A program made the translations under genes and the position numbers. The notes under the pieces are model-generated. The model ran no database searches. It was given only the letters and a program-made list of their open reading frames with translations, and was not told the DNA's origin. A stretch of 64,000 bases of DNA from Gemmatimonadota bacterium (GTDB taxonomy: Bacteria > Gemmatimonadota > Gemmatimonadetes > Gemmatimonadales > GWC2-71-9), in assembly GCA_016720805.1 (NCBI GenBank), contig JADKJZ010000014.1:620001-684000 (forward strand). Reading direction: 5' to 3'. Within the stretch, counting starts at the first letter, position 1, and each line of letters opens with the position of its first letter. Positions 35,760 through 43,541 of the stretch are shown one piece after another.

Positions 35760-35777
35760 TTGTGAAAAATTTCACAA
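35760..35777. promoter_or_regulatory. Rex operator (redox-sensing repressor site)
   Basis: TTGTGAAAAATTTCACAA fits the Rex consensus TTGTGAA-N4-TTCACAA in all fixed positions. Symmetry extends to 9-bp arms (35759-35767 and 35770-35778). It lies 17 bp upstream of the cydA start and covers the predicted -10 box. Rex is known to repress cydAB and other fermentative or respiratory genes until the NADH/NAD ratio rises. No rex gene is in this window. Confidence 0.85.
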
Positions 35778-35795
35778 GGGTACCCAGATAGGCAA
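35767..35795 (-). promoter_or_regulatory. Predicted cydAB promoter
   Basis: On the minus strand TTGCCT (35795-35790), 17-bp spacer, AAATTT (35772-35767). The -10 box is inside the Rex operator, so bound Rex would block RNA polymerase. The 5' leader would be only about 15-20 nt. Confidence 0.5.
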
Positions 35796-35889
35796 GGTCG
35801 GTTCCGAATCGCGCCGGAAGCGATGCAACCTGAAACCCGGGGAATTGACGTCCCGTATCGGAACGTGAACCTGAACGGAGACCCCTTCG

Positions 35890-36780
35890 ATGCGATTCCT
35901 CAAGCGCGCCCTCAGCGTCATCCTCCTCGTCCTGTTGGTTGCCTTCGGCGCCGCGTACGGCTTCGCCCAGCGTGAACTGGGGCGCACCTACGCGGTCGCC
36001 CGTAAGGCACCGACGCCGACGACCGACTCGATCGCCCTCGCGCGGGGTGAGCATCTCGCCACCGCCATCGGGAAGTGCGCCGATTGTCACGGGGACGATT
36101 TCGGTGGTTCGCTCGTGATCGATGATCCCGCGCTCGGGCGCGTCGGCGCGCCAAACCTGACGGGCGGCCGTGGGGGTGTGGGCTCGATTCGCACCGACGC
36201 CGACTTCGCTGCGGCGATTCGTCATGGCGTCGGCCCGGCCGGGAAACCCCTCCTGATCATGCCGGCTCACGATTACACCTACTTGTCGGAGGCGGACCTC
36301 CAGGCACTCATCGGCTTCCTGCGCAGCCGGCCGAACGTCGACCGCGAGACCCCGGCGCGTCGGCTCGGTCCGGTCGGGTTGGCGCTGATCGCCAGCAAGA
36401 AACTGCCGCTCTCGGCCGCGCTGATCGATCACGCCGTCGTCCAACCCGACAGCGTTCCCCAAGGGCCCACGGCGGAGTACGGCCGCTACCTGGCGAACGT
36501 CGGCGGCTGCACCGGCTGCCACAATCCATCGCTGTCGGGTGGCGAAATCATCGGCGCCCCCCCGGGGACACCGCAGGCCGCCAACCTCACGCCCGGCGGG
36601 CGGTCGTGGACGCTGGAACTCTTTCGCACGACGCTGCGCACCGGGCAGCGTCCCGGCGGCGGTGGCGAACTCAACGCCTTCATGCCGATCCGCTTCACGA
36701 AGCTGATGACCGACGAGGAGATTGAAGCGGTGTGGCGCTATGTGGTGAGTGTGCCGGCCAAGACCCTCGGCGAACCGTGA
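35890..36780 (+). CDS. Membrane-anchored diheme cytochrome c
   Basis: 296 aa. An N-terminal hydrophobic anchor or signal (ALSVILLVLLVAFGAAYGF) is followed by two c-type heme sites: CADCH at residues 63-67 and CTGCH at 207-211. Axial Met candidates are in LLIMPAHDY and AFMPIRF. The double-domain layout resembles the cytochrome c subunits of alcohol/gluconate dehydrogenases and other periplasmic oxidoreductases, but no dehydrogenase partner is adjacent. A GGAG site precedes ATG 35890. It is divergent from cydAB and close to the Rex site, so it may share redox control. Confidence 0.85.
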   Translation: MRFLKRALSVILLVLLVAFGAAYGFAQRELGRTYAVARKAPTPTTDSIALARGEHLATAIGKCADCHGDDFGGSLVIDDPALGRVGAPNLTGGRGGVGSIRTDADFAAAIRHGVGPAGKPLLIMPAHDYTYLSEADLQALIGFLRSRPNVDRETPARRLGPVGLALIASKKLPLSAALIDHAVVQPDSVPQGPTAEYGRYLANVGGCTGCHNPSLSGGEIIGAPPGTPQAANLTPGGRSWTLELFRTTLRTGQRPGGGGELNAFMPIRFTKLMTDEEIEAVWRYVVSVPAKTLGEP

Positions 36781-36802
36781 TGATTCGCCGAGGTCGCGAG
36801 GG

Positions 36803-37648
36803 TCAAGGGGACTTGGCCTTCGCCGCCTTGGTGGGATAGGCCACGTCCGGTGGGGCGTCGCCGCGCGGCCAGTCATCGACGCTGGCCGCGAAGGGCGGAC
36901 GGGGCTTGGTGGTGATGTAGGTCGCGACGTCCTGCGCATCCTGTTCGCTGAGCGTGCCGGCGCTGTCGAAAGGCATGTTGTGTTTCGCGAACGCGGCGAG
37001 GGTGCGCAGTCGGGCCATCCCGGCGCCGATGGTGAAGCTGCGTGGCCCCCAGAGCGGGGGAAACGCCGCCATCCCGTCGCCGTTGAGGCCGTGGCATCGC
37101 GCGCACTGTGCCGAGAAGACCGCTGCACCGTGCACCGTGTCGCCACGCTCCGGCGAGCCGAGCGGCAACCCCTGACCCGGGACGGTGCTCCCCTGGGCCA
37201 CCCCGGTCGAGAGCCACGCCATATAGGCGACCATGTCGCGCATCGCCGGGTCGTCCCACGCGAGTGCGGTGCCCGCCAGCGACCGCTCGAAGCAATCATT
37301 GATCCGATCCTCAAGCCGCTGCACCGAGGCCGAGCGTGATCGATATTGCGGGAAGCGCGCCGTCACGCCGATCCAGGGCATGGCGTTCGGGCGTCGCCCC
37401 TCGTCGAGGTGGCACGACGTGCACCGCAGCGCATTGCCGACATGGCTCGGCAGCGAGTCACGCGTGGCACTGAGGATCGCGCGCCCTCGCAGCACCGCGA
37501 CACCGAGGTCGCCCTTCGGCAGCGGTGGCAACGGTGCGAGGCCACTCACGGAGGCGGCCGTCGAGTCGACGGGCGGGGCCACCGGCGGCCGCGGCGAGCA
37601 TGCCGCCAGCGCGAGCGTGGCGAATCCAATGGCGAGGCGATGGCTCAC
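36803..37648 (-). CDS. tsdA: TsdA-like diheme cytochrome c (thiosulfate dehydrogenase/tetrathionate reductase family)
   Basis: 281-aa periplasmic lipoprotein (lipobox LAAC, Cys17) with two heme c sites, CTSCH (residues 76-80) and CARCH (182-186). The stretch between LPKGDLGVAVLRGRAI and VAYMAWLSTG follows TsdA closely: CTSCHLDEGRRPNAMPW, then RLEDRINDCFERS, where Cys119 matches the Cys that ligates heme 1 in TsdA. TsdA joins two thiosulfates into tetrathionate or runs in reverse. It is the last gene of a three-gene unit after two DsrE-like proteins, with a 4-bp overlap. Confidence 0.78.
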   Translation of the reverse strand: MSHRLAIGFATLALAACSPRPPVAPPVDSTAASVSGLAPLPPLPKGDLGVAVLRGRAILSATRDSLPSHVGNALRCTSCHLDEGRRPNAMPWIGVTARFPQYRSRSASVQRLEDRINDCFERSLAGTALAWDDPAMRDMVAYMAWLSTGVAQGSTVPGQGLPLGSPERGDTVHGAAVFSAQCARCHGLNGDGMAAFPPLWGPRSFTIGAGMARLRTLAAFAKHNMPFDSAGTLSEQDAQDVATYITTKPRPPFAASVDDWPRGDAPPDVAYPTKAAKAKSP

Positions 37649-38205
37649 GCGATCAGCTCGTAAGCGCAGCCATGTTCCTGCGCCATCGCGATGCCGGCCA
37701 CGACGGCCGGGACCAGCACGACGCCCGGCAGGAAGGAGGCGATCAGGTCGGCACGGACCGCCTCTGGCGTCTCATTGCGACGGCGTGCCAGCGAGGCAGT
37801 CAAGTTGCGCAGGACATTGTTGCAGAACAGGAAGGTCGCGCCACGGCGTTGGAGCGACGGCACCGCAACGGCGGCGAAGGGATCGGTCGGGGCCTCGGAG
37901 GCATAGAGGTTCCGGAGGCTTGGCTTCCCGGTCTTGGGATCATTCAGTCGGGCGCGCTCGCCGAAGGCGTATTTCTCCCAGGCGGCATCGTTGAAGGCAA
38001 CCACCATCGGCGACGCGTGCAGGGCGATCACGATCTGCGCCTCGCCCGGCTTGTCGCCGTAGGCGTCACGGCACGCATTCAGGAAGTTGTTGGCGCGCAC
38101 CAGTGGGACCGCCTCACCAAGCACGTGAGCGTCGAACACCACCCGGTGCTTGGCGGTCAGCGTCGTGAGCCACCGGTGGTCGAAGTCCTCGGGGCCGGAT
38201 GCCAT
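37645..38205 (-). CDS. DsrE-like protein, cytoplasmic
   Basis: 186 aa without a signal peptide. Start ATG 38205 shares a base with the stop of the preceding paralogue (TGATG). Shared features with that paralogue: KHRVVFD near the start, VIALHASPMVVAFND, the conserved Cys in FLFCNNVLRNL, and a C-terminal LPGVVLVPAVVAGIAMAQEHG-type strand-helix. The pattern matches the DsrE/DsrF-like fold, whose members handle sulfur on a cysteine. Coupled to tsdA, which suggests a role in thiosulfate or persulfide chemistry; that is inference. Confidence 0.7.
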   Translation of the reverse strand: MASGPEDFDHRWLTTLTAKHRVVFDAHVLGEAVPLVRANNFLNACRDAYGDKPGEAQIVIALHASPMVVAFNDAAWEKYAFGERARLNDPKTGKPSLRNLYASEAPTDPFAAVAVPSLQRRGATFLFCNNVLRNLTASLARRRNETPEAVRADLIASFLPGVVLVPAVVAGIAMAQEHGCAYELIA

Positions 38206-38861
38206 CAGCTGCCCACGATGTAGGAGGCACCCTTTGCCTGCGCGAGCGCCAGGGCAGCCACCATCGCCGGCACCAACGTCACACCGGGCAGGATCGCCCG
38301 CCGCAGTTCGGCGTACGTCGCGTCCGCCGTGGCACCCTCGCGCTTGGCGGCGAGTTCGCGCGAGACCCGCATCAGCGTGTTGTTGCAGAGCAGGATACTC
38401 GCGCCACGCTTCTGCCAACTGGCGAGCGACGTCTGCGCGTAGGGCGCGCCGGCCTCGTCGCTCCGGGTCAGGTTCCGCGTCGCCCGGCTCTGGCTGCCCG
38501 GCTCGTTCATCGCCACCACCTCGCCCAGCGGCCAGGCCGCCCAGGCTTCATCGGCCAACCCGAGCGGCCACGCCGTGCCGTGCAGGCCGATGACGACCTG
38601 GACGTCGGCGGGCTTGGCCCCATAGCCGTCAAGCATCGCGTCGTAGTAGCGCTTCGGGTAGCCGAAGGCCTCGCCGCCGCCCCACGTCTTGGTGTCGAAG
38701 ATGACGCGGTGCTTCTTGGTCAGGCCGTCGAGCCAGCGATTGTCCCAGTCGCCCGGCGCGGGCTCGGCATGCAGCAGGGGCGGGGCGGCGAGCACGGCAC
38801 CGGCCAGCGCGACACGACCAAGGAAATCGCGACGGGGGATACCAGCGGGGAGGTGAGGCAC
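38205..38861 (-). CDS. DsrE-like protein with Tat signal
   Basis: 218-aa paralogue of the next gene but exported: twin-arginine signal PRRDFLGRVALAGAVLAAPP. The mature domain has KKHRVIFDTKTWG, VQVVIGLHGTAWPLGLADEA, a single Cys in ILLCNNTLMRVSREL and LPGVTLVPAMVAALALAQ. The fold is probably DsrE-like, and Tat export suggests it folds or acquires something before export. First gene of the unit DsrE(Tat)-DsrE-tsdA, divergent from a DUF4399 lipoprotein. Confidence 0.72.
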   Translation of the reverse strand: MPHLPAGIPRRDFLGRVALAGAVLAAPPLLHAEPAPGDWDNRWLDGLTKKHRVIFDTKTWGGGEAFGYPKRYYDAMLDGYGAKPADVQVVIGLHGTAWPLGLADEAWAAWPLGEVVAMNEPGSQSRATRNLTRSDEAGAPYAQTSLASWQKRGASILLCNNTLMRVSRELAAKREGATADATYAELRRAILPGVTLVPAMVAALALAQAKGASYIVGS

Positions 38862-38963
38862 AGACGGCTCCGGGTGATCGGAAAGGGTGGTACCTTTGGA
38901 ACAGCGAGACGCCGCGTGTCGCGGCGACCCCGCACTCCCACGTCAGAATATGGACGGCCCAGC

Positions 38964-39392
38964 ATGAAGGTTCCAGCGTCGCTCGCCCTGCTCCTCCCGA
39001 TCGTGGCGTGTACCCCGGCGAAGCCGCCGGCGGTCACCCAGGCCCGGGTCTTCTTCGTCGCTCCGGCGGAAGGCATGCTGGCCAGCGACACGGTGCACAT
39101 CCAGCTCGGCGCCGAAGGGTTGAAGATCGTCGCGGCCACCGGCAAGCGTGTCGAGGGCGAGGCGCACCATCACCTCTTCATCGACACCGATCCGACGGCA
39201 GATACGGTCATGATCCCGAAGAACGATGCCATTCGCCATCTGGGCACCGGGGCAGACACCGTCTCGTTGGTCCTGGCACCGGGCAGGCACCGGATCATTG
39301 CGGTGGCGGCCTGGGGCGATCACGTGCCCGTCGCCGGCGCGGTGCGCGACACCGTGACCTTCGACGTGCCCGCGGCCGTCATCAAGCCTTGA
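38964..39392 (+). CDS. DUF4399 lipoprotein
   Basis: 142 aa. Lipoprotein signal MKVPASLALLLPIVACTP (lipobox IVAC). The DUF4399 pattern is visible: ARVFFVAPAEGMLASDTVHI, EAHHHLFIDTD, HLGTGADTVSLVLAPG. His-rich HHH followed by Asp residues may bind metal. DUF4399 proteins are small periplasmic domains of unknown function. Its 3' end overlaps the convergent TauE gene by 11 bp. Confidence 0.82.
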   Translation: MKVPASLALLLPIVACTPAKPPAVTQARVFFVAPAEGMLASDTVHIQLGAEGLKIVAATGKRVEGEAHHHLFIDTDPTADTVMIPKNDAIRHLGTGADTVSLVLAPGRHRIIAVAAWGDHVPVAGAVRDTVTFDVPAAVIKP

Positions 39393-39741
39393 GCCAGATC
39401 CGGACCGCCATCACCATGAGGAAGGCGGCGAACCCCCGCTGCAACATGGCGGGGGCGATGCCCTGCGCGTAGCGGGCACCCGCCCACACGCCGAGGGAGA
39501 GTCCGGCCGCGATCAGCAGCGCGGCCCGGACATCCACGTGTCCCACCTTGTAATACTCACGCGCGCCGAGCAGGCCCACGGGCAGCAGTAGCGCGGCCAG
39601 CGAGGTGCCGGTGGCCAGGTGGATCGGCATCTTGAAGTAGCTGACCAGCACGACCACGATCACGATCCCTCCGCCGATGCCGAAGAGTCCGGAGAGCACG
39701 CCGGCAGCTCCGCCAACCAGCAGATAGAGGACGGTGTTCAA
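39382..39741 (-). CDS. TauE/SafE family membrane protein, half-length
   Basis: 119 aa with four membrane segments and the family start LLVGGAAGVLSGLFGIGGGI, plus ATGTSLAALLLPVGLLGA. TauE/SafE proteins export sulfite or sulfonates and usually have about eight segments in two repeats; this is one repeat, so it probably dimerises. ATG overlaps the TonB receptor stop (ATGA). The proximity of tsdA and DsrE-like genes makes a sulfur-anion role attractive, but they belong to a different transcription unit. Confidence 0.82.
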   Translation of the reverse strand: MNTVLYLLVGGAAGVLSGLFGIGGGIVIVVVLVSYFKMPIHLATGTSLAALLLPVGLLGAREYYKVGHVDVRAALLIAAGLSLGVWAGARYAQGIAPAMLQRGFAAFLMVMAVRIWLKA

Positions 39742-42509
39742 AAGAGCACCTCCACCCCGAAGCGAATGAGCCGCGGGGCACCATAGACGAAGAGCGGCTG
39801 CGTGAAGTCGCGCGCGGCGGCCTCGTAGAGTGGATACAACTCACTGCGTCCGCTCACGACCCCGTCGCCGTTGGTGTCCGCGGCGCGTCGATAGCGTGGC
39901 GACTCGTACGGGATTGCCTGGGGATTGGCGGTGTAGGCCGCTTCCGCCAGCGCCGCAATGGTGCTGGGGGACGCGTTGGGTGTGCCCGTCTCGCGGCGCA
40001 CGGCCAGCTGGTTGCGGCGATTGGTGGCGTTCCGGAGATCGAGGTAGAGGCCACCCGCCATCCCGCCGAAGCGCACCGGTCGGCGGAAGAGCAGGTCGAG
40101 GGTGAACTGGCTCGGCAACCGCGACCCGTTGATGTCGCCGACGATCGAGTCGCCGGTCACATTGGTGCGCGTGTACGGGAGGCCCGTGCCGAAGCGGATG
40201 ACGGCCGCGCCGGTGAGGGAGGCGAAGGGACGCACCCCGAGGATGCGCGGCCCCGCTTGGGCGTTGAGCTCGCCGTCCACGGTCCCGATGAAGGAGAGCA
40301 ACCGGTCGTAGTCGAGCGGCCACTGATTCTGCGAGGCCCAGAGCGTGTCGTGGGTCACGGGATCGATGGTCGTCAGTCGGCGCAACTGGAAGGCGTCGGT
40401 GACACTCGCCTGCGCGCGCTGCACGACGGCCGCGAGTCGCATCCCCCACCCGTGGCGGCGCTCGCGCTCGAGAATGAATTCGCCACCGCTGACATCGCCG
40501 ACGTCGGCGTTGACGAAGACGCTCGAGTCGGGATTGATCTGCAGCGGCGTCGACGAGACCAACCCGTCCAGCCGCTTGTTGAAGACATTGACGCGCAGCG
40601 AGACGGCGTCGCGCAGGCGCATCCTGGCGCTCATCTCGAACTGCGTCGACTGCTCGAAGCCGAGGTCCGGATTGCCCTGGCGGAAGCGGCCGGTGCGGGT
40701 GGTGTCATCAAAGGCCGCGTCGACGAGATACTGGAGGTCCGGCGGCTGCGAAAAGCGGCCCACGCTGGCGACGAAGGTCGCGCCCTTGAGCGTGGTGGCC
40801 ACGGCGATCCGCGGATTGATCGAGGACCGCGCGGCGAGCGTGCGGTTCGACAGGTCGCCACCCGGACTGAAGGCGTCATAGCGGACGCCCGCCGTGATCG
40901 CGATGTCGCTGGCCCGCACCTGTGTCTCGAGGTAGGCGGCACTGATCGACGGCGAGAACGCCGACGCGGTGGCCGGCGGGACGACGCCGCCGACGGGCTG
41001 ATTGGCCAGCACCCGTTGGAAGGTCTTCACATCCTGGGCCGCGTGCAGTCCGCCGAAGGTGACGTCGGTGTTGTCGCCCAGTGTCGCCGTGAAGTCGAGC
41101 TGACCGCGCAATTCCGTGAAGCGATTCCATGCCACGTCACCCTGCGTCGCGCCGCCAAGGAAGAAGGCAGGGACGCCGTATGGCGTGGTGACCGAATAGA
41201 TCGGGGTGCCGAAGCCGGGCAGTGGCGCGCGGGTGCCGATGGTGTCCTGGCGCCGGGCGACCTCCTCGCCGAGGATCTCGAGCTTCGACCCGGTGAAGGC
41301 GCCGAACTTGAAGTCGGGGACGTCGACGGTGCCGCGCACGAAGTCCTTCGAGAAGTAGCCCAGACGGACATCGCCCGAGAACGGCCGCTTGCTCCCTTCC
41401 GTCGGCGCCAGTTGCAGGTGGGCGCTCAACAGCTTGCCGTCGACGCGCCGGCCAGGGCCCAACGTCGGTTCGTACTTGTAGCGCTGGTCGAAGAGGTAAC
41501 GCTGCTCGCGCGTCCCGAGACCGAAGAGGCGCGTGGTGAGTCGAGTGCCCATCGGGATGGTCAGCTTGCCACCGGCGGTGAGCACTTCGCCACTGTTGTG
41601 CGGCAGCGGACCCGGCGTGTCATGGCGCGGATCGCGCGGGTCGGTTGCGGCCGGTGCGTTCACCGGTTCGGCGTCGAGTCGTCCGGAGAGATCGAGGATG
41701 GCGAGCGCCTTCACCTTTCCGGCGAGCGGGCCATCGCCCTGCAAGACCAGGCGATCGAGGCCGAGATCGCCGCCGCCGCTCATCGGGCGGTCGGTCTCGT
41801 ACGCCATGCGGCCACGCCAGCGGTCACCGCCGTCCCGCGTCGAGACGCTGATCAAGCCCGACAGCGCCTGGCCATACCGGGCCGAAAAGCCGTTGGTGAC
41901 CAGCGAGGCTTCGGCAATCAGATCCGGCGGGATCCGCAGCCCGGAGCCGCCGGTCGAGGCGTCGAGCTGATTCTTCACGCCGAGGCCATCCAGGACGAAC
42001 GACTGCTGGCCGATCCGGCCGCCGCGGTAGCTCTCGCCCACGACGCCAGCTTGCAACGAGAGGGCGTCCTCGAGCGAGGAGACGGGAAGGCGGCGCAGAT
42101 CCTCGGCACTGATGCGTTGCGCCGTCGAGGTCGCGAGCGGATCGAGCACCGGGTCCTGCACGCCGACGGCCTGCAGCGTGGCCAACTCGACCGCGACCGG
42201 CGCCATGCGCACATCGGCGCGCGTGATGACGTCGGCCCGGATGACGACGCCTTCGCGCCGGGACTGCCGATAGCCGATGTAGGTGACCGTGACGGTGTGG
42301 AGTCCGGGTGAAATCGCCCGGATGCGATACTCCCCCGCGGTGTCGGTCGTGGCGACACGTGCCCCGGCGTCGATGCGCACCTGCGCGCCGCGAAGGGCGG
42401 TACCGGTGGCGGCATCGACGACCTTGCCGACCAGGCCGCCGGTGGATTGGGCCGAGAGCGGGGCGGCGGCGAGCACCGTCAGCAGCAACAGGGAGCGAGT
42501 GCGCATCAT
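39738..42509 (-). CDS. TonB-dependent receptor with N-terminal carboxypeptidase-regulatory-like domain
   Basis: 923-aa outer-membrane receptor. Signal peptide RTRSLLLLTVLAAAPLSAQ, then a CarboxypepD_reg-like domain (GKVVDAATGTALRGAQVRID), plug (LPVSSLEDALSLQAGVVGES, FVLDGLGVKNQL) and a 22-strand-type barrel ending in the aromatic terminus VEVLF. A DTNGDGVVSG calcium-type loop lies near the C-terminus. Start ATG 42509 overlaps the upstream lipoprotein stop (ATGA). Ligand unknown; genes upstream encode a secreted peptidase and a propeller-like lipoprotein, so peptides are possible ligands. Confidence 0.9.
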   Translation of the reverse strand: MMRTRSLLLLTVLAAAPLSAQSTGGLVGKVVDAATGTALRGAQVRIDAGARVATTDTAGEYRIRAISPGLHTVTVTYIGYRQSRREGVVIRADVITRADVRMAPVAVELATLQAVGVQDPVLDPLATSTAQRISAEDLRRLPVSSLEDALSLQAGVVGESYRGGRIGQQSFVLDGLGVKNQLDASTGGSGLRIPPDLIAEASLVTNGFSARYGQALSGLISVSTRDGGDRWRGRMAYETDRPMSGGGDLGLDRLVLQGDGPLAGKVKALAILDLSGRLDAEPVNAPAATDPRDPRHDTPGPLPHNSGEVLTAGGKLTIPMGTRLTTRLFGLGTREQRYLFDQRYKYEPTLGPGRRVDGKLLSAHLQLAPTEGSKRPFSGDVRLGYFSKDFVRGTVDVPDFKFGAFTGSKLEILGEEVARRQDTIGTRAPLPGFGTPIYSVTTPYGVPAFFLGGATQGDVAWNRFTELRGQLDFTATLGDNTDVTFGGLHAAQDVKTFQRVLANQPVGGVVPPATASAFSPSISAAYLETQVRASDIAITAGVRYDAFSPGGDLSNRTLAARSSINPRIAVATTLKGATFVASVGRFSQPPDLQYLVDAAFDDTTRTGRFRQGNPDLGFEQSTQFEMSARMRLRDAVSLRVNVFNKRLDGLVSSTPLQINPDSSVFVNADVGDVSGGEFILERERRHGWGMRLAAVVQRAQASVTDAFQLRRLTTIDPVTHDTLWASQNQWPLDYDRLLSFIGTVDGELNAQAGPRILGVRPFASLTGAAVIRFGTGLPYTRTNVTGDSIVGDINGSRLPSQFTLDLLFRRPVRFGGMAGGLYLDLRNATNRRNQLAVRRETGTPNASPSTIAALAEAAYTANPQAIPYESPRYRRAADTNGDGVVSGRSELYPLYEAAARDFTQPLFVYGAPRLIRFGVEVLF

Positions 42510-43537
42510 GGCAGGAGCCCCTTGAAGAGGAAGAGATCCTTGGCGCCAGCCGAGGAGAACTGCACCACGACGTCGCCGCCGGTCGGCAGCAGCACCGGCC
42601 CGGTCCAGACACCCGTCTCGAGCCGGAGCGAGGTCACGGTGTTCGTGGTCAGGCTCACGCGATAGAACCAGGTGTCGAGGCCGACGCCGGGGAGCTGCTG
42701 GGGCACCTGCTGGGTCACCACACAATCGGAACCGCGGCAGCTCACCCCGGAGATGGTGCCGGCGCGAGGCAGGGTCGCCACCGCCGTCGACGTGCCGCCG
42801 GCGATCGGGAGCCGCTCCAGCGTGTTCGAGGTCCGCGTCATGATGAGCGTCGCCCCGTTCTCGGCCAGCGCATATCGGCTGATCCCGGGGGTGCCCGGGA
42901 TCGTGGCGAGGGTGACCCCGGTCGGCGTGATCGTGCCGCGCATCAAGCCGATATCCGTGAGCATGGTGTCGGTCGTGCACCCGGTGCATGTCACTTCATA
43001 CGTGAGCCATCCCGTCCGTGCGATGAATTGGTCAGGGCCGGTCCACGCGGCCTCGGTGAACCAGGAGATGCCGCGCCCGTTGATGTTTGTCGGCAGCGTC
43101 ACCAAGGCGCGACGCGTGAAGGGGGTCGCGCTGTCGGCGAGCCAGAGGACCGTCGCCTCCGGTGCGGTTCGACCGCGGCGCGAGAGCGCTTCCTGGTAGA
43201 GCAGCCGTCCATCGGTACCGAGTGCCGGCGCCGAGAAGCTCTTGATCGAGTCGGCGCGGTCGGTCCGGGTGTCACAGAGGTTCCAGCGCTGGGTGCCGCC
43301 ACCCGGCGGCAGCAGGCCGACGCAGCGGTCGCCGTTGGCGCCGCCGGTATACAGGTAGAGGAGGCCGTTGCCGTCCTCGGTAAGCGAGGTCGCGGAATCG
43401 GTCAGGCTGTTGTAGGTCAGCCGCACCGGGGCCGCAGCGCTGAACGGTCCATCCGACACCGTCGGCACACTGCCGAACGGCTCGGAGTGTCCGCAGGCGG
43501 CGGCAAGGAGCAGCAGGGCGGGGGCGAACCGCATCAT
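42506..43537 (-). CDS. Lipoprotein, possible beta-propeller
   Basis: 343 aa. Lipoprotein signal MMRFAPALLLLAAACGHS (lipobox AAAC). The remainder is built of repeating strand-rich segments of about 45 residues (GNGLLYLYTGG, GTDGRLLYQEA, PEATVLWLADS, ENGATLIMTRTS), as in TolB/WD40-like propellers; two Cys pairs (CTGC; CRGSDC) may form disulfides. No enzyme motif. It sits 5 bp after the M28 peptidase and overlaps the TonB receptor. Confidence 0.7.
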   Translation of the reverse strand: MMRFAPALLLLAAACGHSEPFGSVPTVSDGPFSAAAPVRLTYNSLTDSATSLTEDGNGLLYLYTGGANGDRCVGLLPPGGGTQRWNLCDTRTDRADSIKSFSAPALGTDGRLLYQEALSRRGRTAPEATVLWLADSATPFTRRALVTLPTNINGRGISWFTEAAWTGPDQFIARTGWLTYEVTCTGCTTDTMLTDIGLMRGTITPTGVTLATIPGTPGISRYALAENGATLIMTRTSNTLERLPIAGGTSTAVATLPRAGTISGVSCRGSDCVVTQQVPQQLPGVGLDTWFYRVSLTTNTVTSLRLETGVWTGPVLLPTGGDVVVQFSSAGAKDLFLFKGLLP

Positions 43538-43541
43538 CACC

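Noticed and set aside
40257..42311. Plus-strand open frame of 684 codons opposite the TonB receptor
   Set aside because: Antisense to a receptor with signal peptide, plug and barrel features; no recognisable protein family in the shadow.
42510..42989. 160-codon N-terminal extension of the TonB receptor frame
   Set aside because: It overlaps the upstream lipoprotein gene and is followed by a proper signal peptide at ATG 42509.
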